From contig NZ_JAATHJ010000007.1 of the NCBI RefSeq assembly GCF_012034335.1, positions 1-64,000 of the forward strand: a DNA stretch of 64,000 nucleotides. Reading direction: 5' to 3'. Origin of the DNA: Alkalicoccus luteus. GTDB lineage: Bacteria > Bacillota > Bacilli > Bacillales > Salisediminibacteriaceae. Within the stretch, counting starts at the first letter, position 1, and each line of letters opens with the position of its first letter. The notes beneath the pieces are model-generated. The model was not told where the DNA came from, searched no databases, and worked only from the letters and a program-made list of their open reading frames with translations. Below, one piece after another: positions 34,136 to 42,525 of the stretch. Position numbers and translations under genes: made by a program.

Positions 34136-36049
34136 ATGAATCAATCGTTGAATGAACAAACGACAATGATGCGACAGTCATTTCCGTTCGACCTGCTCTC
34201 AGACGAACAATTTCAGCGGATTGCTGACAGAACGGTTAAAAGCTCGTTTGAAGAGAACGAGTTTCTTTTTCGTGAAGATGAAGAGGAAATTGAAATTCAT
34301 TTTTTAATAAGCGGACTTGCTAAAAATATTCTGCACAGGGAAGACGGAAAAGATATTTCTGTACGCTTTTACTATCCGGGCGACCTGATCGGTGTAATGA
34401 TACTGCTGGCGGGCGGAAGCATGAATTTTTCAGTGAAGGCACTGGAAGCGTGCGATACGATCAAAATCCGCCGGGAGGTTCTCTTGGAATTAATGGGCGA
34501 AAATGAGACGTTCAGTGAAGTTATCTTGTCCAATATCGGAGACAGGATGAAGTCGCTTTACGATGAAATAAAGAAAGAACGCAGTGCAGGCGACAGGGAA
34601 AACATTGGTCTGTTTCGAACGAGAGTCAATGCAATTATGGAACGACCGTTGACGTGCAGGCGCGAGCTGGCGCTTGATGAAGCTGCCGATTTGCTTGCTT
34701 CCCATCACGCAGCAGGCCTGATTGTTACTAATCGCCGCGGACAAATTGAAGGGGTGCTGACCCAGCAGCGGGTGATTCGCGGATTACTGCACGGTGCTCG
34801 TTCTGAAGAAGTAGCCAGATGGATGGATGATCAGCCGGTAACGATTCAGGAGGATGCTTTTTCATACGAAGTTCTGACTTTTTTCAAAGATGACTATGTA
34901 GATATCGTTCCTGTTATGCGAGGAGAGACACCAGCCGGAATGCTGACGGCAGAATCATTCCTGCAGCTGCAGGATTCGCATTACCTGCAGTTGTCCTATA
35001 CGCTTCAACATGCTAAAACGATCCGGGACGCTGCATCTGTGTCACCGAATCACCATCGATCGTTTATTGAATTTACAGAAGCTTTGCTTGAGGAGCGTAC
35101 TCACCCGACTGAAGTCGCTGAATTTATCTCAAGCTACAACGATCAGATTCATCGCCGGATGATTCAGCTTTGTTTGCAGCAAATGAAGAAAGAAGGATAC
35201 GGGAGCCCGCCGGTAGAGTTCTGCTTTATCGTTATGGGAAGCCAGGGAAGAAAAGAACAGGCTTTCAGCAGTGATCAGGATAATGGATTAATATTAGATA
35301 ATTACAAACACCTGGATAACTGGCGGGAAGTAGAAGACTACTTTCACCGTTTTGCCGCTAAAGTTAACCTGTCCCTTGTCGAAGCTGGTTTTCCGGAATG
35401 CCCGGGCGGAATTATGGCCCGTGAAAGACGCTGGTGCAGAGAAATCGATGAATGGAAACGCGAAGTGTTCCGGTGGGTAAAAGAGAGCGACGCTGAAGAG
35501 GTGCGTGATTTTACGATATTTATTGACTATCGTCCCGTTTACGGGGATTTCAACCTTGCAGAAACACTGCGGGATGCGATCACAGAACGTATTCGTAAAG
35601 CAGGGCTGCTTCATGCGTATCTTATGAAAGACACGATACGCTTTCGTGTGCCGGTTAATACGTTTGGAAGATTGACGCTGAAAGGTAAACACAAAACGAT
35701 CGACTTGAAAAAATCTGCATTGATGCAGATCGTAAATGGTGTGCGTATTTTTGCGATCCGATACGGTATTAAAGAGCCGGGAACTGCAGCCCGGCTTGAT
35801 CAGCTTGAAAAAATGGAAGTTTTTCACCCTCGTGATGTGAAAAACGCCAGGCTTGCGATGGATGTGCTTCTGTATCACCGTCTTCGCAGAAATATTTTTC
35901 AGTTAAAGCATGATAAGCCACTATCTAATGAACTTTCACCAATGGAGCTGGAAAAGGAAGACCGGCGTCAGCTGAAGGAAGCTCTTATTATAGCTAAACG
36001 AATGCAGCAAATGAGCGAGCTCAGCTTTCAGCGAAGCAAGGGGATTTAA
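34136..36049 (+). CDS. cNMP-binding / CBS / DUF294 nucleotidyltransferase-like protein
   Basis: The 637-residue protein has an N-terminal cyclic-nucleotide-binding-like domain (about 20-145), a CBS pair (about 165-285), then a DUF294 GlnD-like nucleotidyltransferase domain (about 330-470) with FIVMGSQGRKEQAFSSDQDN and a C-terminal helical domain. The domain order matches a wide family whose substrate is unknown. It ends at TAA 36047-36049 and shares the A with the ATG of the exonuclease gene. This pairing also occurs in other genomes, often beside acetate transport, which is not present here. Confidence 0.88.
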   Translation: MNQSLNEQTTMMRQSFPFDLLSDEQFQRIADRTVKSSFEENEFLFREDEEEIEIHFLISGLAKNILHREDGKDISVRFYYPGDLIGVMILLAGGSMNFSVKALEACDTIKIRREVLLELMGENETFSEVILSNIGDRMKSLYDEIKKERSAGDRENIGLFRTRVNAIMERPLTCRRELALDEAADLLASHHAAGLIVTNRRGQIEGVLTQQRVIRGLLHGARSEEVARWMDDQPVTIQEDAFSYEVLTFFKDDYVDIVPVMRGETPAGMLTAESFLQLQDSHYLQLSYTLQHAKTIRDAASVSPNHHRSFIEFTEALLEERTHPTEVAEFISSYNDQIHRRMIQLCLQQMKKEGYGSPPVEFCFIVMGSQGRKEQAFSSDQDNGLILDNYKHLDNWREVEDYFHRFAAKVNLSLVEAGFPECPGGIMARERRWCREIDEWKREVFRWVKESDAEEVRDFTIFIDYRPVYGDFNLAETLRDAITERIRKAGLLHAYLMKDTIRFRVPVNTFGRLTLKGKHKTIDLKKSALMQIVNGVRIFAIRYGIKEPGTAARLDQLEKMEVFHPRDVKNARLAMDVLLYHRLRRNIFQLKHDKPLSNELSPMELEKEDRRQLKEALIIAKRMQQMSELSFQRSKGI

Positions 36050-36786
36050 TGATGATGTGGTTTCGCGCTCTGCGGTCCACTGCTTCTTCAGTCAGACCTT
36101 TTTTGGCGCACCGCAGGGAATGGGTTCATGCAAATCCCGAAACGATGAAAAAAGTTAAAGACACTATTCTGCGTTTCAATCAGATTCTGCCGGATTTTAC
36201 TGCCCCGCCTTCAGAAGCGGACATCGTTGTTTTTGATGTGGAAACGACAGGTTTTTATCCTTTCCTTGGTGATGACATCATTTCGATCGGTGCCGTACCC
36301 GTCCGCAAGCCGCAGCATAGCTTTTATGAACTTGTACGGACAGCACGTTCGATTCCGGAGCCGATTATAGAACTCACCGGGATTGATAACAACATGATGA
36401 ACGCTGAAGGAAAAGCGTTTCCCGATATGCTGCTTGAATTTCTGACTTTTGCGGAGGGCAGCTTTTTGTCCGCGCATCCGGCCAGCTTCGATGTGCGGTT
36501 TCTGCAAGTACTCTGCAGAAGATGGCGGCTTCCGGTAGTTCGGCCCTACGTGCTGGACTCGTTCCATACAGCCAGGCTTCTTTATCCGGACGCCGACGCG
36601 AGCCTGGACGGATTGATTCAGCACTTTCATATGCCGGTAATCAGACGGCATCACGCCCTCAATGATGCCATTATTACAGCAGAGGTTCTGGAGAAACTGC
36701 TTTATCGTGCTGAAAATGCAGGGTGTCACTCCATTGGTACACTCGTACATGAAACGATGATGAAGAAAAAGAGGCGCCGGAGGTAA
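36049..36786 (+). CDS. DEDDh 3'-5' exonuclease (DnaQ-like)
   Basis: The 245-residue protein has the DEDDh motifs IVVFDVETTGFYP, a middle LSAHPASFDVRFL (Asp of ExoII) and HHALNDAIITAEV (His-x4-Asp of ExoIII). It resembles the epsilon proofreading subunit but lacks polymerase contacts that can be read here. The ATG overlaps the DUF294 stop, and the pair is likely one functional unit. Confidence 0.9.
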   Translation: MMMWFRALRSTASSVRPFLAHRREWVHANPETMKKVKDTILRFNQILPDFTAPPSEADIVVFDVETTGFYPFLGDDIISIGAVPVRKPQHSFYELVRTARSIPEPIIELTGIDNNMMNAEGKAFPDMLLEFLTFAEGSFLSAHPASFDVRFLQVLCRRWRLPVVRPYVLDSFHTARLLYPDADASLDGLIQHFHMPVIRRHHALNDAIITAEVLEKLLYRAENAGCHSIGTLVHETMMKKKRRRR

Positions 36787-36858
36787 TTGCAGTATTGCTT
36801 TTCTGCTCGTTATTGGCTAACATATATAGTGGTTATCAAGCAGCAGGGAGAGAAGAGA

Positions 36859-36924
36859 ATGGCGAAAGTCTTAGTAGCGATGTTTTTTGCGGTTATTTGT
36901 GGTACGGTCGTATTTTTTCAGTAA
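36859..36924 (+). CDS. Possible 21-residue membrane peptide
   Basis: ATG 36859, preceded by GGGAGAG, opens a frame of 21 hydrophobic residues (about KVLVAMFFAVICGTVVFF) and ends at TAA 36922. It would be a single membrane helix. A promoter-like TTGCTT/TAACAT pair lies upstream. It is too short to be sure of. The gap 36787-37003 holds no other gene. Confidence 0.35.
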   Translation: MAKVLVAMFFAVICGTVVFFQ

Positions 36925-37003
36925 TGAATGAGCTGTTTCGTAGAATTCTGATTCTTCGGAGCAGCTTTTCATTTAAGGAATTCAGTATGGAACGGAGGAC
37001 AGC

Positions 37004-37561
37004 ATGGCAGTGTCGATGGCAATCAGCGGATATAAACCTCATGAAATAGGCGTCTTTAATGAGCGTCATGAGCAGCTTCCTTTTCTGAAGAAGGCGCTGC
37101 GCAGGAAAATAGAGGATGCTGTAAATGAATATGGTGTGGAATGGATCGTGATCAGCGGGCAGGCAGGAGTCGAGCTCTGGGCAGGAGAAGCAGTAATCGA
37201 TATGAAAAAAGAAGGTGCAGCCGTCCAGCTTGCTGTGCTTGCTCCATTTCTGCAGCAGGAGGAACGGTATCAGGAAGCTGTGAAAGAGCTCTACCAGACA
37301 GTCTGGCAGCAAAGCGATTACCGTGCCTGGATAACTGAGCGTCCATATGAATCCCCTGAACAGTTAAAGCAGAAAAACAGGTTCATTGTAGACAAGACTG
37401 ATGTCATGCTGCTGCTTTATGATACAGACAAACCCGGCACACCGTCTTTCTACCTGGAAGCTGCACATTCCAGACAGGAACGGGATCATTATCCGATTGT
37501 GTATATCACCCCGGATGATATCGAAGACGCGGTCCGAGACGAGCTGGATGACTGGAATTGA
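37004..37561 (+). CDS. ypsA: YpsA, DUF1273/SLOG-family protein
   Basis: The 185-residue protein begins AISGYKPHEIGVF and has WIVISGQAGVELWAGE, the nucleotide-binding signature of the SLOG/DUF1273 family, and RFIVDKTDVMLLLYD near the C-terminus. In B. subtilis YpsA affects cell division and lies beside gpsB, as here. GGAGG lies before ATG 37004. Confidence 0.92.
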   Translation: MAVSMAISGYKPHEIGVFNERHEQLPFLKKALRRKIEDAVNEYGVEWIVISGQAGVELWAGEAVIDMKKEGAAVQLAVLAPFLQQEERYQEAVKELYQTVWQQSDYRAWITERPYESPEQLKQKNRFIVDKTDVMLLLYDTDKPGTPSFYLEAAHSRQERDHYPIVYITPDDIEDAVRDELDDWN

Positions 37562-37615
37562 CAGATAGCAGGATGTCTGAAAAAATGAAAGTATTACGGT
37601 AATGAGGTGACCTAT

Positions 37616-37924
37616 ATGGAGCGAAAAAATAAGCTGACTAAAAACGATATTTATGAAAAAGAATTTAAAACGAGTATGCGAGGCTACAATCAGGATGAAG
37701 TGGATCAATTTCTTGACGAGATCATCAAAGACTATGAAGCGTTTGAAACACATATTCAGACGCTCGAAAAAGAGCTTGAAGAAGCTAAGTTTGCACAGCC
37801 TGCCCGTACAGAATCACGTGTACAATCAAAGCCGCAGCCCGCAGCCGGAAACACTAATTATGATATTTTAAGGCGACTGTCCAATCTTGAAAAACACGTT
37901 TTCGGGAGCAAACTGAACGAATAA
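37616..37924 (+). CDS. gpsB: GpsB cell-cycle protein
   Basis: This DivIVA-like coiled-coil protein helps shuttle PBP1 between side-wall and septum. The 102-residue protein has the lipid-binding N-terminus [19 protein letters not shown] and [18 protein letters not shown], a coiled coil (40-65) and a short C-terminal trimerisation segment ([12 protein letters not shown]). ATG 37616 follows GAGGTG, and GTG 37607 is part of that site. Its stop overlaps the next ATG. Confidence 0.96.
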   Translation: MERKNKLTKNDIYEKEFKTSMRGYNQDEVDQFLDEIIKDYEAFETHIQTLEKELEEAKFAQPARTESRVQSKPQPAAGNTNYDILRRLSNLEKHVFGSKLNE

Positions 37925-38310
37925 TGATGGCGGAAGTGTATATAGATGCAGCGACAGCCGGTAATCCTGGTCCATCAGGAGCCGGAATTTATATTAAGGC
38001 TGGCGGAGAACATTATCGCTATGCTGTACCGCTTCCGGAAATGAGCAACCACGAGGCCGAGTTCCATGCATGTCTGGAAGCAATAAAGCGCTGTGAAGAT
38101 CTTCATGTCAGCATCCTTTCAATACGGTCGGATTCGAAAATACTCGTCGATTCGATTGAAAAAAACTATGCTAAAAACCGTACATTTAATATGCTCCTGC
38201 GTGAAATTGACGAAAAGTCGAAGCAGTTTGATTATGTATTTGTTAAGTGGATTCCTTCCAGTCAAAACGGAGAAGCCGATTCATTGGCCCGGAAAGCGCT
38301 CAGACGATAA
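37924..38310 (+). CDS. RNase HI-like protein
   Basis: The 128-residue protein has the RNase H fold with YIDAATAGNPGPSG (first Asp), EAEFHACLEAI (Glu), SIRSDSKIL (Asp) and GEADSLARKAL (last Asp). All four acidic positions are present, so it may be active. It resembles B. subtilis YpdQ/YpeP proteins. It overlaps gpsB and sits directly upstream of rnpB. Confidence 0.88.
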   Translation: MMAEVYIDAATAGNPGPSGAGIYIKAGGEHYRYAVPLPEMSNHEAEFHACLEAIKRCEDLHVSILSIRSDSKILVDSIEKNYAKNRTFNMLLREIDEKSKQFDYVFVKWIPSSQNGEADSLARKALRR

Positions 38311-38319
38311 TTCACCACC

Positions 38320-38348
38320 TATACAGCTCTGCGAATCTGTGATATGAT
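38320..38348 (+). promoter_or_regulatory. SigA-type promoter of rnpB
   Basis: TATACA (38320-38325) and TATGAT (38343-38348) are 17 bases apart, about 20 bases before the RNA. Confidence 0.5.
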
Positions 38349-38367
38349 TAATTTCGTTGTTTTTCAA

Positions 38368-38778
38368 CGTCCATCTGTGTTCAGGTAATCGCTGTTTCTT
38401 AACAGAAACAGAGGAAAGTCCATGCTCGCACAGCCTGTGATGGCTGTAGTGTTCGCGCCTGGCGAAACCATAAGCCAGGGCAGCCTGATAAAGGCTGACG
38501 GCAGAAGGAATGCCTACGTCCGTATATCGGATATGGCAAACACTTCTTGAAAGTGCCACAGTGACGAAGCTCTGCTGGAAACGGCAGAGGTGGAACGAGG
38601 TAAACCCCGCGAGTGAGAAACCCAAAATTTGGTAGGGGCACTTCTGCAAAGGAATCAAACGGAGCAGAAGGCACTGCGTTAAGCGGTGCAGACAGATGAT
38701 TACCGCACCGGTACGAGGGTGACTCCCGATCGCAGTACGGTGTACAGAACATGGCTTACAGAACACAGATGGTGTCTT
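38368..38778 (+). ncRNA. rnpB: RNase P RNA, Bacillus class B
   Basis: The RNA of the tRNA 5'-end-processing ribozyme is recognised by GAGGAAAGTCCATGCTCGCA (P4 region, about 38410), ATAAGCCAGGGCAGCCTG, GCTGACGGCAG, GAAAGTGCCACAGTGACGAA, GGTAAACCCC and CAAAATTTGGTAGGGG, all typical of type B. The ends are set by pairing of CCATCTGTGTTC near 38371 with GAACACAGATGG near 38761. Exact ends are inferred to within a few bases. It is followed by a strong terminator. Confidence 0.95.
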
Positions 38779-38790
38779 TACGGAATGTCA

Positions 38791-38823
38791 GCCTCCACGT
38801 GCATATAGCGTGGAGGCTTTTTT
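38791..38823 (+). terminator. Terminator of rnpB
   Basis: GCCTCCACG / CGTGGAGGC (9 bp) is followed by six T. Confidence 0.88.
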
Positions 38824-38857
38824 CAAATGAATACTATTAGACCGGGAGAGGAAAAGC

Positions 38858-39991
38858 ATGACAACTTACACACTGCTCGCAACGACAACAATGGGATTGG
38901 AATCGCTTGCTGCAAAAGAGTTAAAAAAACTGGGATTTACAGATTTAACAATTGAAAATGGCAGAGTCCGGTTTGAAACAGATGCACTGGGCATTGCCAG
39001 AGCGAATTTATGGCTCAGAACAGCAGATCGCATCAAGCTTTTAGTCGGCGAATTCGAAGCACGCTCATTTGAAGAACTATTCGAAAAAACGAAAGCCCTG
39101 CCATGGCAGGATTTTATAAGTAAAGATTCTGAATTTCCGGTGCTTGGCAGAAGTGTGAAATCAGATTTGTTCAGTATTTCAGACTGTCAGGCAATCGCCA
39201 AAAAAGCGATTGTAGAAAAGCTCAAGCAGGCGTACCCAATCGAATGGTTTGAGGAAACCGGACCGATGACGAGAGTCGAGGTAGCCCTTCACAAAAATAC
39301 GGCCCAGCTGACGCTTGATACAAGCGGCGAAGGGCTTAACCGACGGGGATACCGTACCCGCCATAACCAGGCGCCGCTTAAAGAAACACTTGCTGCCGCT
39401 TTGATTCAGCTAGCCAACTGGTACCCGGACATCCCGTTTCATGATCCGTTCACCGGATCCGGTACCCTTCCAATCGAAGCAGCCATGATTGCTCAAAATA
39501 TTGCACCGGGTGTTAACCGGGACTTTGCTTTTACCAAATGGGAATGGTACGACAGCGGACTTTATGAGCGTGCACTTGAGGAAGCAGAAGATCTGGCGAA
39601 CTACGATACGAAGTTTGAAATCATCGGCTCCGACATCGATCATAAAATGGTCGAACTGGCGCGCTATAATGCTACAGAAGCTGGTTTTTTTGATCAAATA
39701 TATATCAAACAAATGAGCCTGCGCGATTTCTCACCTAAAAGCGAAAAAGGAGTGTTGATCGGCAACCCTCCATATGGTGAGCGTATGCAGGATCTGCCCT
39801 ATGTTGAAAACCTGTACCGGGAGCTTGGAACGATCATGAGCCGACACCCTCACTGGAGTGCCTATATTCTGGCAACGCATGAAAAGTTTGAAGAGCTTTA
39901 CGGCAAAAAAGCCACGAAGCGCCGCAAACTTTATAACGGCAGCCTAAAAACGCAGTATTACCAGTATTGGGGAGAAAGACTGCCCAAATAA
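38858..39991 (+). CDS. rlmL: 23S rRNA guanine-N2 methyltransferase RlmL-like
   Basis: The 377-residue protein (YpsC) has an N-terminal THUMP domain (about 1-160) and a C-terminal Rossmann methyltransferase domain with HDPFTGSGTLPIEAAMIA (SAM loop), IGSDIDHKMV and the catalytic GNPPYGERM. The role is methylation of guanine N2 in 23S rRNA. It lacks the second domain that E. coli RlmKL carries. GGGAGAGG precedes the ATG. Confidence 0.93.
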   Translation: MTTYTLLATTTMGLESLAAKELKKLGFTDLTIENGRVRFETDALGIARANLWLRTADRIKLLVGEFEARSFEELFEKTKALPWQDFISKDSEFPVLGRSVKSDLFSISDCQAIAKKAIVEKLKQAYPIEWFEETGPMTRVEVALHKNTAQLTLDTSGEGLNRRGYRTRHNQAPLKETLAAALIQLANWYPDIPFHDPFTGSGTLPIEAAMIAQNIAPGVNRDFAFTKWEWYDSGLYERALEEAEDLANYDTKFEIIGSDIDHKMVELARYNATEAGFFDQIYIKQMSLRDFSPKSEKGVLIGNPPYGERMQDLPYVENLYRELGTIMSRHPHWSAYILATHEKFEELYGKKATKRRKLYNGSLKTQYYQYWGERLPK

Positions 39992-40055
39992 AAGAATACG
40001 TTTGCAACGAAACGGTGCGCTCCTTTATAATTGGCGCAGAAGGAGGCTGAGGCCG

Positions 40056-41054
40056 ATGCTGACAGATAAGCGGAACAGACCACTCCGGGATTTGAGAATT
40101 TCTGTTACCGATCAGTGCAATCTCAGGTGCCGGTACTGTATGCCTAAAGAAATTTTTGACGATCACTTTCCATTTCTCGGCCAGGATCAGCTTCTCACGT
40201 TCGATGAAATAGTTCAGATCGTTCACGCATGCCGGACGACGGCTGACCTGAAAAAGCTGCGAATTACCGGCGGGGAACCGCTCTTACGAAAAAATCTCCC
40301 CGATTTAATCGGTCGGTTGCGGCGCGAAACGAAGATCGATGATATTGCGATGACGACGAATGGAATACTGCTTCCCAAAAAAGCGCACGTATTAAAAGAA
40401 GCAGGGCTTTCCAGGGTGTCCGTCAGTCTGGATTCGCTTAATAACAGCCGGTTTCAAGCTATTACCGGCCGCACGCTGAAAGTAGAGCACGTTTTAAACG
40501 GAATTAAAGCAGCAGAAGACGCCGGCCTTCCGGTTAAAATAAATATGGTCGTAAAAAAAGGGATGAATGAAGAAGATATTCTGCCCATGGTTGAACAGTT
40601 TAAAGGCACCGGTGTTATTGTGCGCTTTATTGAGTATATGGATGTAGGCAACGCAAACGGCTGGAAGCTTGACCACGTGATCACAAAAGCTGAGATTGTG
40701 GAAATGATAAACGCTGTACACCCACTCGAAGAGGCACCGGCAAACACACCAGGTGAAACAGCCTCCCGCTACCAATTTAAAGACGGCAGCGGAGAAATCG
40801 GCGTCATTTCTTCTGTATCAGATGCCTTCTGTGCTGCCTGTAACAGAGCGAGACTTACTGCTGACGGACAGTTCATCACATGTCTGTTCGCTTCAAAAGG
40901 GCATGATTTAAAAGCGGTGCTGCGTAACGAAGGCGAGTCGATCGATTCTGCAATCGCTCGGATATGGACCGGACGCAAGGATCAATACTCAGAAGACCGC
41001 CTAAAGCAGACAGCGGACAGAAAAAAGGTGGAAATGCACCGCGTCGGCGGATAA
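40056..41054 (+). CDS. moaA: GTP 3',8-cyclase MoaA
   Basis: This radical SAM enzyme of molybdenum cofactor synthesis carries the 4Fe-4S ligands in TDQCNLRCRYC and a second cluster in FCAACNRARL with GQFITCLF. It has 332 residues. ATG 40056 follows AAGGAGG; the longer frame lacks a site. No other moa or moe genes lie in the window, so the rest of the pathway must be elsewhere. A long perfect hairpin follows. Confidence 0.94.
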   Translation: MLTDKRNRPLRDLRISVTDQCNLRCRYCMPKEIFDDHFPFLGQDQLLTFDEIVQIVHACRTTADLKKLRITGGEPLLRKNLPDLIGRLRRETKIDDIAMTTNGILLPKKAHVLKEAGLSRVSVSLDSLNNSRFQAITGRTLKVEHVLNGIKAAEDAGLPVKINMVVKKGMNEEDILPMVEQFKGTGVIVRFIEYMDVGNANGWKLDHVITKAEIVEMINAVHPLEEAPANTPGETASRYQFKDGSGEIGVISSVSDAFCAACNRARLTADGQFITCLFASKGHDLKAVLRNEGESIDSAIARIWTGRKDQYSEDRLKQTADRKKVEMHRVGG

Positions 41055-41068
41055 CAGCTTCATTTACA

Positions 41069-41107
41069 GCAAATAACCTTCCGCATAATATGCGGAAGGT
41101 TATTTGC
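41069..41107. terminator. Bidirectional terminator between moaA and yneR
   Basis: A 19-bp perfect inverted repeat (about GCAAATAACCTTCCGCATA, one central A) lies between converging genes and has A- and T-rich outer arms. Confidence 0.85.
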
Positions 41108-41110
41108 ATG

Positions 41111-41422
41111 CTAGTCGTTTTCATGATCCGGGTATTCCATCCCGCCGCTTCTGTAAAAGACAATTTCACCTATATCATAATCATAAATGACTTTAACTCC
41201 TCTGAAATACCATGCGTCTTCATCAGTCACGAAAAAAAAGATACCGGCTTGCTTTACTTCAGACCCCGCGAGCCCGGGTCTGCCTTTCTCAACACCTGCG
41301 GAAAAACCGCCGGAGCCGACGCCGCCGACTCTGGCAAACAGCCTCACACTGTCACCCTCTGCAAGCTGCATTTCTTTTTTATAAAACTGCGCAGCTTCTT
41401 CTGATACTGTAAATAGTTCCAT
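41111..41422 (-). CDS. yneR: YneR, HesB-like protein without cluster cysteines
   Basis: The 103-residue protein has the HesB/IscA-like fold (FTVSEEAAQFYKKEMQL, VRLFARVGGVGSGGFSAGV) but no cysteine, as in B. subtilis YneR. It is therefore not expected to bind an Fe-S cluster in the usual way. Its function is unknown. In B. subtilis yneR precedes plsY (yneS) and yneT. Here plsY is missing from the interval and an osmolyte transporter takes its place. Confidence 0.85.
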   Translation of the reverse strand: MELFTVSEEAAQFYKKEMQLAEGDSVRLFARVGGVGSGGFSAGVEKGRPGLAGSEVKQAGIFFFVTDEDAWYFRGVKVIYDYDIGEIVFYRSGGMEYPDHEND

Positions 41423-41526
41423 CTGTTATCACCTGTTTTCATTTTCTCATTCAGTCGCCTCGGAATCAAGCTGTAAGCTGTTTAGTTCAGGTTGAAAAAA
41501 GGAATAGAATGTCATCCTGTACCATT

Positions 41527-41556
41527 TTTACATAGCTGCAGGACTTCAGGTATAAA
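41527..41556 (+). promoter_or_regulatory. SigA-type promoter of the betaine transporter
   Basis: TTTACA (41527-41532) and TATAAA (41551-41556) are 18 bases apart, 24 bases before the ATG. Confidence 0.6.
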
Positions 41557-41580
41557 ATTTCCAGAACAGGGGCTGAACGA

Positions 41581-42525
41581 ATGATAGAATTTAATCAAGT
41601 TTCAAAAGCGTTCCCGGATGGTACAAAGGCGGTCTCCGGGAGCAGCTTTATCGTGGACAAAGGCGAATTTTTCGTTTTAATCGGACCGAGCGGATGCGGA
41701 AAAACCACGACGATGAAAATGATTAACCGGCTTATTGATGCATCAGAAGGTACAATCTCGATCAACGGAAGTGATATCCGCTCTAAAAACATTCACAAAC
41801 TGCGTTGGGAAATCGGCTACGTCCTTCAGCAGATTGCTCTGTTTCCGCATATGACGATAGCAGAAAACATCGCCATTGTTCCGGAATTGAAAGGGTGGGA
41901 TAAAAATACTGTTTCCGATCGAATTGATGAATTACTCCAGATGGTCGGACTGGATCCTGCTACCTACCGCGACAGAATGCCTGCAGAGCTCTCAGGCGGA
42001 CAGCAGCAGCGGATAGGAGTCGTCCGGGCTCTGGCCGGTGATCCTGATATCCTGTTAATGGATGAACCATTCAGCGCACTTGACCCGATATCCCGCAGTC
42101 AGCTTCAGCGGGATATTGCAAAACTTCAGCAGGAAATTCAAAAAACGATCGTTTTCGTCACACACGATATGGAAGAAGCACTCCAGCTCGGAGACAGAAT
42201 TGCAGTCATGAAAGAAGGGGAAATTATTCAAATTGCCTCACCCTCCGAATTGATTGCCAATCCTGCTGATGAATTTGTGGCTTCGTTTATCGGCAAGAAA
42301 ACTTCTCCCTGGGATATGACGCTTGAAGCGATTGATGCTTCTCCGGAAGCAGCAGGACCATCGATCTCGAGGCATACAACGATCCGTGAAGCATTCCATA
42401 TTATGAAAGAAAAAAATGTTTCCTCTCTTTCACTTGATCAGTCAGATCAGCACGTGTCACTTGAGATGCTGACAGGCTTTGTACAGCAGTTTACGGACCA
42501 CGACAGAGGGGAGGGAGTGAAATGA
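41581..42525 (+). CDS. opuFA: Betaine ABC transporter ATP-binding protein, OpuC/OpuF type
   Basis: The 314-residue ATPase has GPSGCGKTTTMKM (Walker A), ELSGGQQQRIGVVRAL (signature), ILLMDEPFSALDP (Walker B) and FVTHDMEEAL (H loop), then a shortened CBS-like C-terminal segment (about 245-305). The partner gene overlaps by four bases. The pair imports glycine betaine or related osmolytes, fitting a salt-adapted host. Confidence 0.9.
   Translation: MIEFNQVSKAFPDGTKAVSGSSFIVDKGEFFVLIGPSGCGKTTTMKMINRLIDASEGTISINGSDIRSKNIHKLRWEIGYVLQQIALFPHMTIAENIAIVPELKGWDKNTVSDRIDELLQMVGLDPATYRDRMPAELSGGQQQRIGVVRALAGDPDILLMDEPFSALDPISRSQLQRDIAKLQQEIQKTIVFVTHDMEEALQLGDRIAVMKEGEIIQIASPSELIANPADEFVASFIGKKTSPWDMTLEAIDASPEAAGPSISRHTTIREAFHIMKEKNVSSLSLDQSDQHVSLEMLTGFVQQFTDHDRGEGVK

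Noticed and set aside
41111-41422. A-type Fe-S carrier role for YneR
   Set aside because: The protein has no cysteine, so the usual cluster ligands are missing.
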